Source of the DNA: Scatosoma sp045632265
Lineage (GTDB): Bacteria; Bacillota; Clostridia; Christensenellales; Borkfalkiaceae
Direction: 5' to 3'
Length of the DNA: 64,000 bases
Assembly: GCA_045632265.1 (NCBI GenBank)
Contig: JAZQWG010000030.1
Location: 24,967 to 88,966, forward strand
Positions 31,970 through 41,278 of this stretch are shown here, one piece after another. The notes beneath the pieces are model-generated. The model did no database searches and was not told the DNA's origin. It worked only from the letters and a program-made list of their open reading frames with translations. The position numbers and the translations under genes were made by a program. Position 1 is the stretch's first letter; each line of letters opens with the position of its first letter.

Positions 31970-33274
31970 TCACCCTAATCGTCTTAACCCTTTGGGCAAA
32001 TGGTTTTTCACCACGCCGTTTACCACTTTGCCAAGCGCAAGTGGATAACCTTCTACGCAAACTACGCACCAACCGTTTGGCGCATTTGCTTCTATCGTTT
32101 CCCCACGCATGTATTTATCCAAGCGCAAATCCTCTTGCGACAAATCCACTACGTTTTTGCACTCCGATTTTTTCACGCAAGTTGCCAAAGCGTGAGAGGG
32201 CTCGAAACGCCCGTTTTTCACTTCGCCAAGTCGCACGCCCACACGAAGCACTTGCAAGCCACGCCAGTCAAATACCCCCTCTGGTAAGGCGTACAACACG
32301 CCGTTTACTTCGTGCAAGTTTTGAGCAAACGGGGCAAAGAAAAATCCTTTCTCAAAATCCTTGTACACCTTCGCAGTGGCGGAAGAAACGCTCGATTTCA
32401 TCTCTCTAATCGTCACGCTTTCGCACTCGTCTTCGCGCGAAAATAAGGCAACGAAATGCCCTTCGCCCTTTATCTTATGCGGATACAATTTCTCTTGTTT
32501 TACAAGGCGCATAAACGGGTGCGCTTCCAAATACGCTTGCACCTGCCCTTCGTCTTCTTCGTAGGCAAACGTACAAGTGGAATACACCAGCTTGCCACCC
32601 GCTTTCAACATCTTCGTTGCCGAATCTAAAATTCGGCTTTGTCTACGCGCGCAAAGCGCCACGTTTTCTTCACTCCACTCCGCAAGCGCTTCGTCCGCAT
32701 TTTTACGGAACATACCTTCCCCCGAGCAAGGTGCGTCGACGAGAATTTTATCAAAATATCCCACGAACTTTTCCGCCAACTTTTCGGGCGTTTCACACGT
32801 GACGATTGCGTTTTTTATCCCCAGTCTTTCCACGTTTTGAAGAAGAATTTTCGCTCTGCTTTCCACGGGCTCGTTAAGCACAATTAAGCCCTTGCCTTGC
32901 ATTTTGCAAGCAAGCTGCGTGCCTTTACCGCCGGGGGCGGAACACAAATCAAGCACCCTTTCCCCCGCCTTAACTTCCAAAAGAGGCGCGGCGGACATGG
33001 CGGATGGCTCTTGCGAATAGAACACGCCCGCAGCGTGAAAAGGCGAAAAACCAAGTTTTTCCAAATCGGTGTAAAAACCGTTTTCTTCCCACGCAATTTG
33101 CTCTCCCAAGAAGGGCAAAAGTGCTTGCAATTCTTCTCTTTCCCCTTTAAGCGGGTTCAATCGCACGCCCTTATACGGCTTGTTTTCATACGTGGCAAAA
33201 AATGCTTCCCACTCGTTTTGGGGAAGCTGTTTTTGCATTTTTTCGATGAATTTTTGGGGAAGGGAATAACTCAA
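31970..33274 (-). CDS. RsmF-like rRNA cytosine-C5 methyltransferase
   Basis: The 434-residue NOL1/NOP2/Sun-type SAM methyltransferase has the SAM motif VLDLCSAPGGKGTQLA near residue 107, a catalytic Cys in ILVDAPCSGEGMFRK and a release Cys in LVYSTCTFAYEE. The C-terminal third is the PUA-like extension of the RsmF/YebU group, which separates it from RsmB. It modifies a cytosine in 16S rRNA or tRNA; the site cannot be read from sequence. It starts 2 bases after the stop of the exonuclease gene, so the two are co-translated. Confidence 0.85.
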   Translation of the reverse strand: MSYSLPQKFIEKMQKQLPQNEWEAFFATYENKPYKGVRLNPLKGEREELQALLPFLGEQIAWEENGFYTDLEKLGFSPFHAAGVFYSQEPSAMSAAPLLEVKAGERVLDLCSAPGGKGTQLACKMQGKGLIVLNEPVESRAKILLQNVERLGIKNAIVTCETPEKLAEKFVGYFDKILVDAPCSGEGMFRKNADEALAEWSEENVALCARRQSRILDSATKMLKAGGKLVYSTCTFAYEEDEGQVQAYLEAHPFMRLVKQEKLYPHKIKGEGHFVALFSREDECESVTIREMKSSVSSATAKVYKDFEKGFFFAPFAQNLHEVNGVLYALPEGVFDWRGLQVLRVGVRLGEVKNGRFEPSHALATCVKKSECKNVVDLSQEDLRLDKYMRGETIEANAPNGWCVVCVEGYPLALGKVVNGVVKNHLPKGLRRLG

Positions 33275-33276
33275 AA

Positions 33277-34233
33277 TTAAACTCCTAAATATTGTGCAAA
33301 ACTTTCGGGGGTGTAGATAGGCGTGTTTCTATCTTGCACCGATTTTTTGCGGGGACAATTTTCCGTTTCAAAGCATACGTACAAATCGCATTCTTCCGCG
33401 CGGTAAGTGATTCTCGCTGCGTTGTCAAAAGCGGCTTTCAAAAGCTTTTTCGCAAGCGCCGTTTGCAATTCTAATGCGTGCGAGAAACAAATGGTTTTGT
33501 CTTTCAGCTTGCCGTCTTTTGCTCTTTTTCTCTTTTCTTTATCGGCAAAAATATGGAATTGCGCGCGGGCGCGTTCCCTTTCTTCTTTCGCCTTTTCACG
33601 AGCCGCCTTGTATTCTTCCAAAGCCACCGACGTCGTTTGCGTGATTTCGTAATTTTCTATCTTGCCCGTTTTTACTTGATATTTTTTAAGCAAGCCTTGC
33701 AAAGAACAATTTTCCGCCTTGCAAAGCGCCGCCGCCACTTTCATCGTTGCGTACGCATCGTCCACCGCACGGTGAGGCGTGAACTCTACACCCAAGCGTT
33801 CGGCAATCGCGCCCAGCCCGTATTGACGGGAAAAATCGCCTACGACGTTCATGTACAAAAACTGCGTATCGGCAAACTGGAAAGCAAAGGAAGGCAAGGA
33901 AAAACGGTGGCTTTCCAAGTTCAGGTATTTCACGTCGTTTTGTACGGCGTGCCCTACCACCAACGTATCCTTGTCTTGCAAAAGATTGTAGATTTTATCC
34001 GCTTGCGCTTTGAAGGTGGGATATTTCTTAAAATCTTCGTACTTGTAGGGAAGAACTATCCCTTGCGAGCCCTTTCTATCGGTGAGATGAAAGCCGCCTT
34101 GTGGATTGATAAGAATATCTTCCTTTTCGAGTATATTAAATTGTTCGTCCGTCAAACAATACCCAAACGCGCAAATTTTGGCTACGTTTTTGAAAACGCC
34201 TGCGCATTCGATATCGAAAAATAAGTATCTCAT
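33277..34233 (-). CDS. DEDDh 3'-5' exonuclease with BRCT-like C-terminus
   Basis: The 318-residue protein has an exonuclease domain of the DnaQ/epsilon type: the first acidic pair in YLFFDIECAG, the second Asp in VVGHAVQNDVKYL, and the His/Asp end in HRAVDDAYATM. A Lys/Arg-rich helical linker follows (residues 200-245), then an end resembling BRCT (CDLYVCFETENCPRKKS, then TPIYTPESFAQYLG). It may process nucleic acid ends in repair; it is not the replicative proofreading subunit by context. Operon with the rRNA methyltransferase. Confidence 0.75.
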   Translation of the reverse strand: MRYLFFDIECAGVFKNVAKICAFGYCLTDEQFNILEKEDILINPQGGFHLTDRKGSQGIVLPYKYEDFKKYPTFKAQADKIYNLLQDKDTLVVGHAVQNDVKYLNLESHRFSLPSFAFQFADTQFLYMNVVGDFSRQYGLGAIAERLGVEFTPHRAVDDAYATMKVAAALCKAENCSLQGLLKKYQVKTGKIENYEITQTTSVALEEYKAAREKAKEERERARAQFHIFADKEKRKRAKDGKLKDKTICFSHALELQTALAKKLLKAAFDNAARITYRAEECDLYVCFETENCPRKKSVQDRNTPIYTPESFAQYLGV

Positions 34234-34252
34234 AAATCCCTTTTACAGTATT

Positions 34253-34280
34253 AGGGAACGGCGTTTTGCCGTTCCCTTTA
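34253..34280 (-). terminator. Terminator between serS and the exonuclease gene
   Basis: AGGGAACGGC / GCCGTTCCCT, followed on each strand by AT-rich sequence; it lies directly after serS. Confidence 0.65.
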
Positions 34281-34284
34281 TTTT

Positions 34285-35574
34285 TTATTTCGTGGGGTTA
34301 ATCACGCTCTTGCCGCCCATGTAAGGACGAAGCGCTTCGGGAATCGTCACGCTACCGTCCGCTTGCAAGTGGTTTTCCACAAATGCAATCAACATACGGG
34401 GAGGCGCAACTACCGTGTTGTTAAGCGTGTGCGCAAGCTTCACTTTGCCGTCGCTGTCCTTATAACGGATTGCCAAACGACGAGCTTGCGCATCCGTCAA
34501 GTTGGAGCAAGAACCAACTTCAAAGAATTTTTGTTGTCTAGGGCTCCACGCTTCTACGTCACAGCTCTTGTATTTCAAGTCCGCCAAGTCACCCGAGCAG
34601 CAACCAAGTTGTCTTACGGGGATATCGAGCGAACGGAAAAGTTCCACCGTGTACCACCAAAGTTTTTCATACCACTCGTCACTTTCTTCGGGACGGCAAA
34701 CAACGATCATTTCTTGTTTTTCAAATTGATGAATACGATAAATACCGCGTTCTTCAATGCCGTGCGCGCCCTTTTCCTTTCTAAAGCAAGGGGAATAGCT
34801 GGTCATCGTCAAAGGAAGTTTTGCCCCGTCGATGATTTGTCCCATAAATCTACCGATCATCGAGTGTTCGGACGTACCGATAAGATACAAATCTTCCCCT
34901 TCGATTTTATACATCATGTTTTCCATTTCGTCAGAGCTCATTACGCCCGAAACGACGTCGCCGTGAATCATATAGGGCGGGATAACGTAGGTAAAGCCCT
35001 TGTCAATCATGAAATCACGAGCGTACGAAAGCACAGCCGAGTGCAAACGAGCGATGTCGCCCGTCAAATAATAGAAGCCTTGACCGGACGTACGGCGAGC
35101 CGAGTCAACGTCGATGCCGTCCAACTTTTCCAAAATATCAAGGTGATAAGGAATTTCAAAATCGGGCGTGAACGCTTCGCCAAAACGTTTCAATTCTACG
35201 TTTTCGCTGTCGTCCTTACCTACGGGCACGTCGTCAGCGATGATGTTGGGAATAGCCATCATCACTTTTTTAAGCGCTGCTTCCACTTCTTCATTTTCCG
35301 TTTCGATAGCGGCAAGTCTATCAGCGTCCGCTTTAACTTGCGCCTTTACTTTTTCCGCTTCTTCTCTTTGTCCCGCTTTCATAAATGCGCCCACTTGCTT
35401 GGAAAGGGTGTTTCTTGCCGCACGAAGGGCATCGCCTTCCGCAATCAATGCGCGACGACGAGCATCAAGCGCAAGCGCTTCGTCCACAAGCGGAAGCTTG
35501 TGGTCTTGAAATTTCTTTTGGATATTTGCTTTCACCAATTCGGGATTGCTTCTAATGAGATTGATATCAATCAT
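34285..35574 (-). CDS. serS: Seryl-tRNA synthetase
   Basis: This 429-residue class II synthetase charges tRNA-Ser. The N-terminal coiled-coil arm (about residues 30-105) binds the long tRNA arm. Motif 2 is FRKEKGAHGIEERGIYRIHQ and motif 3 is around LNNTVVAPPRMLIAFVENH, with SCSNLTDAQARR and a GTSEHS-type loop for serine. The frame extends 47 codons upstream, but the start at 35574 begins at the conserved MIDINLIRSNPE and has GAGGTG in front. No T-box is seen in the leader. Confidence 0.97.
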   Translation of the reverse strand: MIDINLIRSNPELVKANIQKKFQDHKLPLVDEALALDARRRALIAEGDALRAARNTLSKQVGAFMKAGQREEAEKVKAQVKADADRLAAIETENEEVEAALKKVMMAIPNIIADDVPVGKDDSENVELKRFGEAFTPDFEIPYHLDILEKLDGIDVDSARRTSGQGFYYLTGDIARLHSAVLSYARDFMIDKGFTYVIPPYMIHGDVVSGVMSSDEMENMMYKIEGEDLYLIGTSEHSMIGRFMGQIIDGAKLPLTMTSYSPCFRKEKGAHGIEERGIYRIHQFEKQEMIVVCRPEESDEWYEKLWWYTVELFRSLDIPVRQLGCCSGDLADLKYKSCDVEAWSPRQQKFFEVGSCSNLTDAQARRLAIRYKDSDGKVKLAHTLNNTVVAPPRMLIAFVENHLQADGSVTIPEALRPYMGGKSVINPTK

Positions 35575-35667
35575 ACGACACCTCGTTTCGTGTTTTGAAC
35601 TTCCTATTCTCTTCGCCCTATACGCGTGGGCGAGTATGCAAGTCAAAGACTTGCAAATCATAACAAT

Positions 35668-35696
35668 ATTATACAACTTTTTTGTCGTAATTGCAA
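35668..35696 (-). promoter_or_regulatory. SigA promoter of serS
   Basis: TTGCAA (35691-35696), 17 bases, TATAAT (35668-35673) on the minus strand. Confidence 0.7.
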
Positions 35697-35746
35697 TTAA
35701 AAGGCGTCTATCCACATCAAATTCCCGTAAAATTTCCCGAAAAAAC

Positions 35747-35775
35747 TTGTCTTTTTACCATACGTGTGCTATAAT
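35747..35775 (+). promoter_or_regulatory. SigA promoter of the P-type ATPase
   Basis: TTGTCT (35747-35752), 17 bases, extended TGCTATAAT (-10 at 35770-35775). Confidence 0.75.
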
Positions 35776-35806
35776 AGAAACACTATACTGCATAATGGAG
35801 AAATTT

Positions 35807-38470
35807 ATGGCAGAGAAAAAGGCTACATCCGCACCTTCGCAAGCGAAGGGAACGGAAAAATTGAAAAAGGAGAGCGTAAAAGTTTCCCCGCCTGCAAACA
35901 AGGCAAGCGAAGAAACGAGCAAGCCTATCGAGAAAAAGAAATTCTCGTTAGACTTTTTGAAAGGCAAGAAGAAAACGCCCGCTCCTCAAGCCACGCAAGT
36001 GCAACGCTTTAGCGCTGATCCCGACGTCGGGCTTTCTACGGCGCAAGTGGACGAACGCACCAAAAACGGGCTTGTCAATCAATCGACGAAGAAATATTCC
36101 AAGAGCTATCGCAGCATCTTCCTTGGCAATATCTGCACGTTTTTCAACTTCCTTTGTTTGATAGCAGCCGTTGCGCTTATCTTGGCGCGCGCGCCCGTCA
36201 CGCAATACCTATTCGTGCTTATCTTCGTGGTGAACATCGTATTTAGTATCGTGCTTGAAATTAGGGCGAAATTGAAACTGGATAAACTTTCTATCCTATC
36301 TTCCCCTATCACCAAAGCAGTGCGAAACGGCGAGAGAATTGATTTGCCCGTCGAACAAATCGTTATCGACGATATTCTTATTCTCGTAGCTGGGCAACAA
36401 GTGCCTGCCGACTGTATCGCAATCGACGGCAACGCCGAACTGAACGAATCGCTTTTGACGGGTGAATCCGTACCCATTAAAAAGGAAGAAGGCGACTTTG
36501 TTTATGCAGGCTCGTTCGTGTCTAGCGGACGTCTTGCCGTGCGTGTGGATAAAATCGGCGACGATACGTACATCAGCAAGTTGACGGCGAGAGCGAAGAA
36601 ATATAAAAAGCCCAACTCCGAAATCATGAACTCGATTACGTTGTTCATCAAAATCATCGGTTTGGCGATTGTGCCTTTGGCAATTTTGATGTTCTTCAAC
36701 AACTTCCGTGATCCGTCCATCGGCGGGGAAAACGCTTGGGCAAACCTTGCCCTTCGCGGCGGTTTTTGGAAAAACTTGTTCTCGGGGGATTTGATTGTCA
36801 GCGAAGCGATTCAATCGACCGCTTCCGTCGTAATCGGTATGATTCCATCGGGCTTGCTCCTTCTCACCACCGTTGCCCTTTCCACGGGTATGATTCGTCT
36901 TGCTAAGTACAACACCTTGGTGCAAGACATGTACTCGCTTGAAATGCTTGCGCGCGTTGACGTGCTTTGCCTTGATAAGACGGGCACGATTACCGACGGA
37001 CGTATGAAGGTGAGCGATTGTATCCTTTTGAACAACCCCACCGAGTTTGGCATCGACGAAATCATCGGTTCTATGCTCGCTTCCTTGGAAGATAACAACC
37101 AAACTTCCATCGCTTTGTACGAGCGTTTTGGTCACTCTACGGCACTTACGCCTATCGCTACGCTGCCCTTCTCGTCGGCGAGAAAACTCTCCGCCGTGTC
37201 CTTTGAAGGTGCGGGCACGTTCGTACTCGGCGCACCCGAATTCGTATTAAAACCCATGCCCACCCGTGTGGATAAGATTGTAAAACAATACGCACAAATG
37301 GGCTTGCGTGTAATGGTTATCGCACACTCCGTTGGACAGTTGCAAGGGGAAAAGATTCCCGTAGGCTTGAAGGCGGCGGCAATCATTACCCTTTCGGATA
37401 ATATCCGTCCCGATGCCGTTGACACCATTCGTTGGTTCAAAGAAAACGACGTAGCCGTCAAAGTTATTTCGGGTGACAACCCCGTCACCGTTTCCGAAGT
37501 TGCAAGACGTGCGGGCATCAAAAACGCTTCCCTTTTCATTTCCTTGGAAGGGCTTTCCGACATCGAAGTGGAAAATGCAGCAAATCAATACACCGTGTTT
37601 GGCCGTGTGACGCCCGAACAAAAGGCTATCCTTATCCGTTCCATTAAGCAAGCGGGGCACACCGTAGCCATGACGGGCGACGGCGTAAACGATATCCTTG
37701 CCATGAAAGAAGCGGACTGCGCCGTATCCGTTGCCTCGGGCAGCGAAGCGGCAAGAAACGTTTCCAACCTTGTATTGCAGGACAGCAATTTCTCGTCCAT
37801 GCCCAAGATTGTAAACGAAGGCAGACGAGTTATCAACAACGTCAAGAACTCCGCATCCTTGTATATCATGAAAACCCTACTCATCCTTATCCTTTCGGTG
37901 GTTTGTTTGGGTATTCAAAACAAGTATTTCTTCAAGACGAACAACATGCTCTTATACGAGTTCTGTATCAGCGCAATCCCGTCCATGGTGCTTTCGTTGC
38001 AACCGAACAGCGAGCGTGTAAAAGGCAAATTTATCCCCTACGTTTTAAGCCGTGCAATCCCCGGCGCAATCACAATGGCGCTTGGCATATTGACCATTTA
38101 CGCCATTAGAGAATTGCCTATCGGCGAGAAGTTCGGGTTTGTCGTAAACGGCGATCCTACGCTGGAATACGATGCGCTTATGATGATTGCCCTTACCTTC
38201 TGCGGGCTTGTTATGTTGTACCGCATTTGTCAGCCCTTCAACGTCATTCGTGCAACCTTGTTCTTATTGACGGCGGCGCTTTGTATCATCGTCGTTTCCG
38301 TGCCCATTTTGAGCGAAATCGTCTTCGACGGTTGGTCGGCAGTAGAGTTCACTCTTCCCCAAGTGCTTTTGAGTATCATCATCGTTTTGGTAAGCTTCCC
38401 TATCTCGGCAACGCTTATCAAGCTGTTCGATATGATAAACCCTGCGGAAGAATTGCCCCTTCAAAAATAA
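35807..38470 (+). CDS. CtpE-like P-type cation ATPase
   Basis: The 887-residue protein has a Lys-rich N-terminal tail of about 70 residues, the actuator motif LLTGESVPIKK, the phosphorylation site CLDKTGTITDGR and the hinge MTGDGVNDILAMKEADC, with ten likely membrane spans. The opening VDERTKNGLVNQ and the M4 stretch IPSGLLLLTTVALSTG place it near CtpE, known as a Ca2+ uptake pump in mycobacteria; ion choice here is inference. The start at 35807 has GGAG 6 bases upstream and a promoter just before it. Divergent from serS. Confidence 0.88.
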   Translation: MAEKKATSAPSQAKGTEKLKKESVKVSPPANKASEETSKPIEKKKFSLDFLKGKKKTPAPQATQVQRFSADPDVGLSTAQVDERTKNGLVNQSTKKYSKSYRSIFLGNICTFFNFLCLIAAVALILARAPVTQYLFVLIFVVNIVFSIVLEIRAKLKLDKLSILSSPITKAVRNGERIDLPVEQIVIDDILILVAGQQVPADCIAIDGNAELNESLLTGESVPIKKEEGDFVYAGSFVSSGRLAVRVDKIGDDTYISKLTARAKKYKKPNSEIMNSITLFIKIIGLAIVPLAILMFFNNFRDPSIGGENAWANLALRGGFWKNLFSGDLIVSEAIQSTASVVIGMIPSGLLLLTTVALSTGMIRLAKYNTLVQDMYSLEMLARVDVLCLDKTGTITDGRMKVSDCILLNNPTEFGIDEIIGSMLASLEDNNQTSIALYERFGHSTALTPIATLPFSSARKLSAVSFEGAGTFVLGAPEFVLKPMPTRVDKIVKQYAQMGLRVMVIAHSVGQLQGEKIPVGLKAAAIITLSDNIRPDAVDTIRWFKENDVAVKVISGDNPVTVSEVARRAGIKNASLFISLEGLSDIEVENAANQYTVFGRVTPEQKAILIRSIKQAGHTVAMTGDGVNDILAMKEADCAVSVASGSEAARNVSNLVLQDSNFSSMPKIVNEGRRVINNVKNSASLYIMKTLLILILSVVCLGIQNKYFFKTNNMLLYEFCISAIPSMVLSLQPNSERVKGKFIPYVLSRAIPGAITMALGILTIYAIRELPIGEKFGFVVNGDPTLEYDALMMIALTFCGLVMLYRICQPFNVIRATLFLLTAALCIIVVSVPILSEIVFDGWSAVEFTLPQVLLSIIIVLVSFPISATLIKLFDMINPAEELPLQK

Positions 38471-38481
38471 TTTTATCAAAT

Positions 38482-38516
38482 AAAAAGCAGGACTTGCTTA
38501 CAAGTCCTGCTTTTTT
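38482..38516. terminator. Bidirectional terminator
   Basis: AAAAAGCAGGACTTG / CAAGTCCTGCTTTTT between the convergent ATPase (+) and GH20 (-) genes. Confidence 0.85.
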
Positions 38517-38529
38517 ATTTCGTCTTTTA

Positions 38530-40146
38530 TTAAGTCACGTTCACCGTATAAATTTGATTGTGAATATTCATCAAAATACCTTTGATATGCTTATAGCCAA
38601 GGGGCGGTAAAAGTTCTTCTTCCAACTCGGGAATATTCTCTATCTTACCGTCGGCATAATCAATCAAGCGTTTTTTACAATGCGCCATACGTTGCATAAG
38701 CCCGCCCAAACGCTCTGCTTGTACGTCGAAGCCGTGCGGTTTCTTCTCGCGAAGCCAACATTTTTCGTATTCGTCGTAGAAGATTTGCACACGCTTGATA
38801 ACTTCTTCATAATCGGTTTGCGCCAAGGCACGAAGAGCTTCTTTATCCCCTTCTTTGTAAATACGTCTTGTCTTTACGCCCAGTTCAAACTTCACTTCAA
38901 GCACGTCCGAAAGCGCGCGAATAGCGGTGAAGAGATATCCCCATTCGGGGTGTTTTTCCCCTTGTTTGAGCGTAGCGGATATTTTACGATAGAATTTTTC
39001 CGCCTTGCCTTCTTGGATAATCGCATCGAACACGCCGCAGAAAGGCGAGCTGTACAACTGCGTTTTAGAAGCGGTGTACGTGTCCGATTTGTTCTTTTTC
39101 GAGTGGTATTTATCGGGAAGTTGCAACGCCGTGAAAAGGTTGTATTCGATGCCTACGTATTCTCTAAACATCTCTTTTACAAGCGGTTCGTTAAAGTTGC
39201 CCTTGGCAAATTGCGCCACCGCAAAGATGGTGGGAAGAACGCCAAAGGGCGAGCACTCGCCACCGTTATCACCCCAAACGGTCAAGCAATATTCTTCAAT
39301 CCCTTTCTTTCGACAAGCCGCCACCGATGCTTCGCAAGCTTCGATGCTGTATCGATTGTTGGGACAAAAACCAAGCCATGCCCAAGCGCCGCCCGCAAAC
39401 ACGACTTTGTCCGAAAGTTTTTTATAATTGTCGATAAGCGTTTCGTAGAACGCCGTATCCGTGTGGTAATAATCCCACGCAACCAAGCGCAAGTTTTGAG
39501 GAACTTGCTTTTTCACCTTTTCCGAGTCGTCTTTCGTGAAATGGAAAACGTCGCCGTACGCTGCGCGGAGGTACATATCCCCCCAAATTTCGCACGTAAA
39601 GCCGTATTTTTCGGCGATTTTGAGCACTCTATCAAGGTGGCGACGAATAATCTCTTCCGAGGGCTGTGCGCCGTGTTTGTCTTGATATTTGCCCCTACCA
39701 AGCTTGAACGCTTCGTCCATGCCGATGTGCACGCTGCGGCTGGTGAAGCTTTCCGCAAGCGAACGGAACATATTGTCTATCAATTTGTACGTGCGTTGCA
39801 TACCAACGAGCAAGATATCGTCCGCATCGTTGATTTTGTAATATTCCGCATAGCGGAAAATGGAATTAAGGTGCGCAAGCGTTTGAATACAAGGAATAAG
39901 CTCCAAGCCCTTCGATTTCGCATACGCGTCCATTTCACGCAATTCTTCACGGGTGTATCGACCACGCATATACCCAAAATAGGGTTCGCCTTCCACTTCG
40001 TAGGTGTCTTCCGTGTAAAGGCGGATAAAGTTGTAGCCAAGCGCCGACAGGATATCCACCATACGGCAAAAAGATTGTTTGTTGAGTACGGCGTTTCTTG
40101 AACAATCAAGCATTACGCCAAGTTTCTTAAAGGCATTGTCCGACAT
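38530..40146 (-). CDS. GH20 beta-N-acetylhexosaminidase
   Basis: The 538-residue protein has a TIM barrel of glycoside hydrolase family 20. The catalytic Asp-Glu pair is in VHIGMDEAFKLG near residue 145. No signal peptide is seen, so it works in the cytoplasm, removing terminal GlcNAc or GalNAc from imported oligosaccharides. It lies at the end of the ABC importer operon (same strand, 80 bases after the permease, with a hairpin between). The usual small N-terminal GH20b domain is not evident. AAGGAATAAGGG precedes the ATG. Confidence 0.85.
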   Translation of the reverse strand: MSDNAFKKLGVMLDCSRNAVLNKQSFCRMVDILSALGYNFIRLYTEDTYEVEGEPYFGYMRGRYTREELREMDAYAKSKGLELIPCIQTLAHLNSIFRYAEYYKINDADDILLVGMQRTYKLIDNMFRSLAESFTSRSVHIGMDEAFKLGRGKYQDKHGAQPSEEIIRRHLDRVLKIAEKYGFTCEIWGDMYLRAAYGDVFHFTKDDSEKVKKQVPQNLRLVAWDYYHTDTAFYETLIDNYKKLSDKVVFAGGAWAWLGFCPNNRYSIEACEASVAACRKKGIEEYCLTVWGDNGGECSPFGVLPTIFAVAQFAKGNFNEPLVKEMFREYVGIEYNLFTALQLPDKYHSKKNKSDTYTASKTQLYSSPFCGVFDAIIQEGKAEKFYRKISATLKQGEKHPEWGYLFTAIRALSDVLEVKFELGVKTRRIYKEGDKEALRALAQTDYEEVIKRVQIFYDEYEKCWLREKKPHGFDVQAERLGGLMQRMAHCKKRLIDYADGKIENIPELEEELLPPLGYKHIKGILMNIHNQIYTVNVT

Positions 40147-40171
40147 AATAATCCCTTATTCCTTTTACGTA

Positions 40172-40210
40172 AGAAAAACCGAAAAAACACGATTGTTTTT
40201 CGGTTTTTCT
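40172..40210 (-). terminator. Hairpin between permease and GH20 genes
   Basis: AAAAACCGAAAA / TTTTCGGTTTTT stem; it may reduce readthrough into GH20. Confidence 0.55.
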
Positions 40211-40226
40211 TGTGTAATTTTTCCTT

Positions 40227-41249
40227 TTATACTTCGATTACAGGGTAAACCTTATCAAGCGCCTTACGGATAAGGAGCGTGGTAGGCAAGGATACGCATG
40301 CAGCCAAAATACTAAGCGCCGAAGCGTAGTACGGCCCGGTTGCGCCGCCTGTAATGGTGACCATCATGTATAGACCCCAAGTCATTGTGCCGTGTTTACC
40401 GGTTTGGTCGAGCATTAGAGGTTGGTTTACAACGCCGAAAGGCACCATCCACGTAAGCACGAGTACCATCGAAAGGGTGGGCCAAATTACGGGAATCGTG
40501 ATATTCCAGAATTCTTTAAGCAAGCTTGCACCGTCAAGGTTTGCAGCTTCTACAAGTTCTTCGGGGATACGGTTCATTGCGCCCCAAATCAAGATTGCGT
40601 TATAACCGAAACCAAAGTAAACGGTGTATATGTACAATCTTAAATTCGATTGCGTGGTCATCCATCTATTGTTATCGAGCGGATAATCTAACAGCCAGTT
40701 GAGCGCCTTTGCAAGCACACCGCTTTGGTTAAGGTCCATAAGCGATTCCCAGTAAACTGCAAGGATAGATGCAGGAAGGATGTTGGGCATGTACAAAAGC
40801 ACGATAGCAAGTTTATTGCCGGGTACTTTCTTATAGATGAAGAAAGAAACGACAATCGAAATGGGCACGGAGATGAACATAACGAGGAAAAGGTATGCAA
40901 ACGAGTTTACAATCATTTGCTTAACCGAAATACCACCGTGCGAACCGTCGTTGATTTCTCTAAAGAACGTCTTGAAGTTTTCAAAACCGATAAACGTCAC
41001 GCGCGTATAGCCGTCCGAGCCTCTCTTCAACGTGAAGAACGCTTGCACCAAGCCACCCAAGTTACCATACACAACGAAGATTGCGAAGGTAATCAAAGGC
41101 ACGATTAAAAGGCAAAGGATGAAGATTTTAACCCCAAAAGGGTTGCCATATTTACCGCGCGGTTTCTTTCTTATCGGTGCGGATTTTTCAGCCACGGGCG
41201 CTGCGCCGTCGCTAATTTCTACACTTTCAAAAAATTGATTGTTTTCCAT
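40227..41249 (-). CDS. Sugar ABC transporter permease (MalF/UgpA-like)
   Basis: The 340-residue protein has six likely membrane spans after a polar N-terminus. The EAA loop reads EELVEAANLDGASLLKEFWN, which contacts the ATPase subunit. It pairs with the 44476-45342 permease and the 41279-42793 binding protein as an importer of the CUT1 carbohydrate type. No ATPase gene is in the cluster, so a shared MsmK-like ATPase is expected elsewhere. Confidence 0.9.
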   Translation of the reverse strand: MENNQFFESVEISDGAAPVAEKSAPIRKKPRGKYGNPFGVKIFILCLLIVPLITFAIFVVYGNLGGLVQAFFTLKRGSDGYTRVTFIGFENFKTFFREINDGSHGGISVKQMIVNSFAYLFLVMFISVPISIVVSFFIYKKVPGNKLAIVLLYMPNILPASILAVYWESLMDLNQSGVLAKALNWLLDYPLDNNRWMTTQSNLRLYIYTVYFGFGYNAILIWGAMNRIPEELVEAANLDGASLLKEFWNITIPVIWPTLSMVLVLTWMVPFGVVNQPLMLDQTGKHGTMTWGLYMMVTITGGATGPYYASALSILAACVSLPTTLLIRKALDKVYPVIEV

Positions 41250-41278
41250 AATAAACTTTCCTTTATTACTTTTCTTTC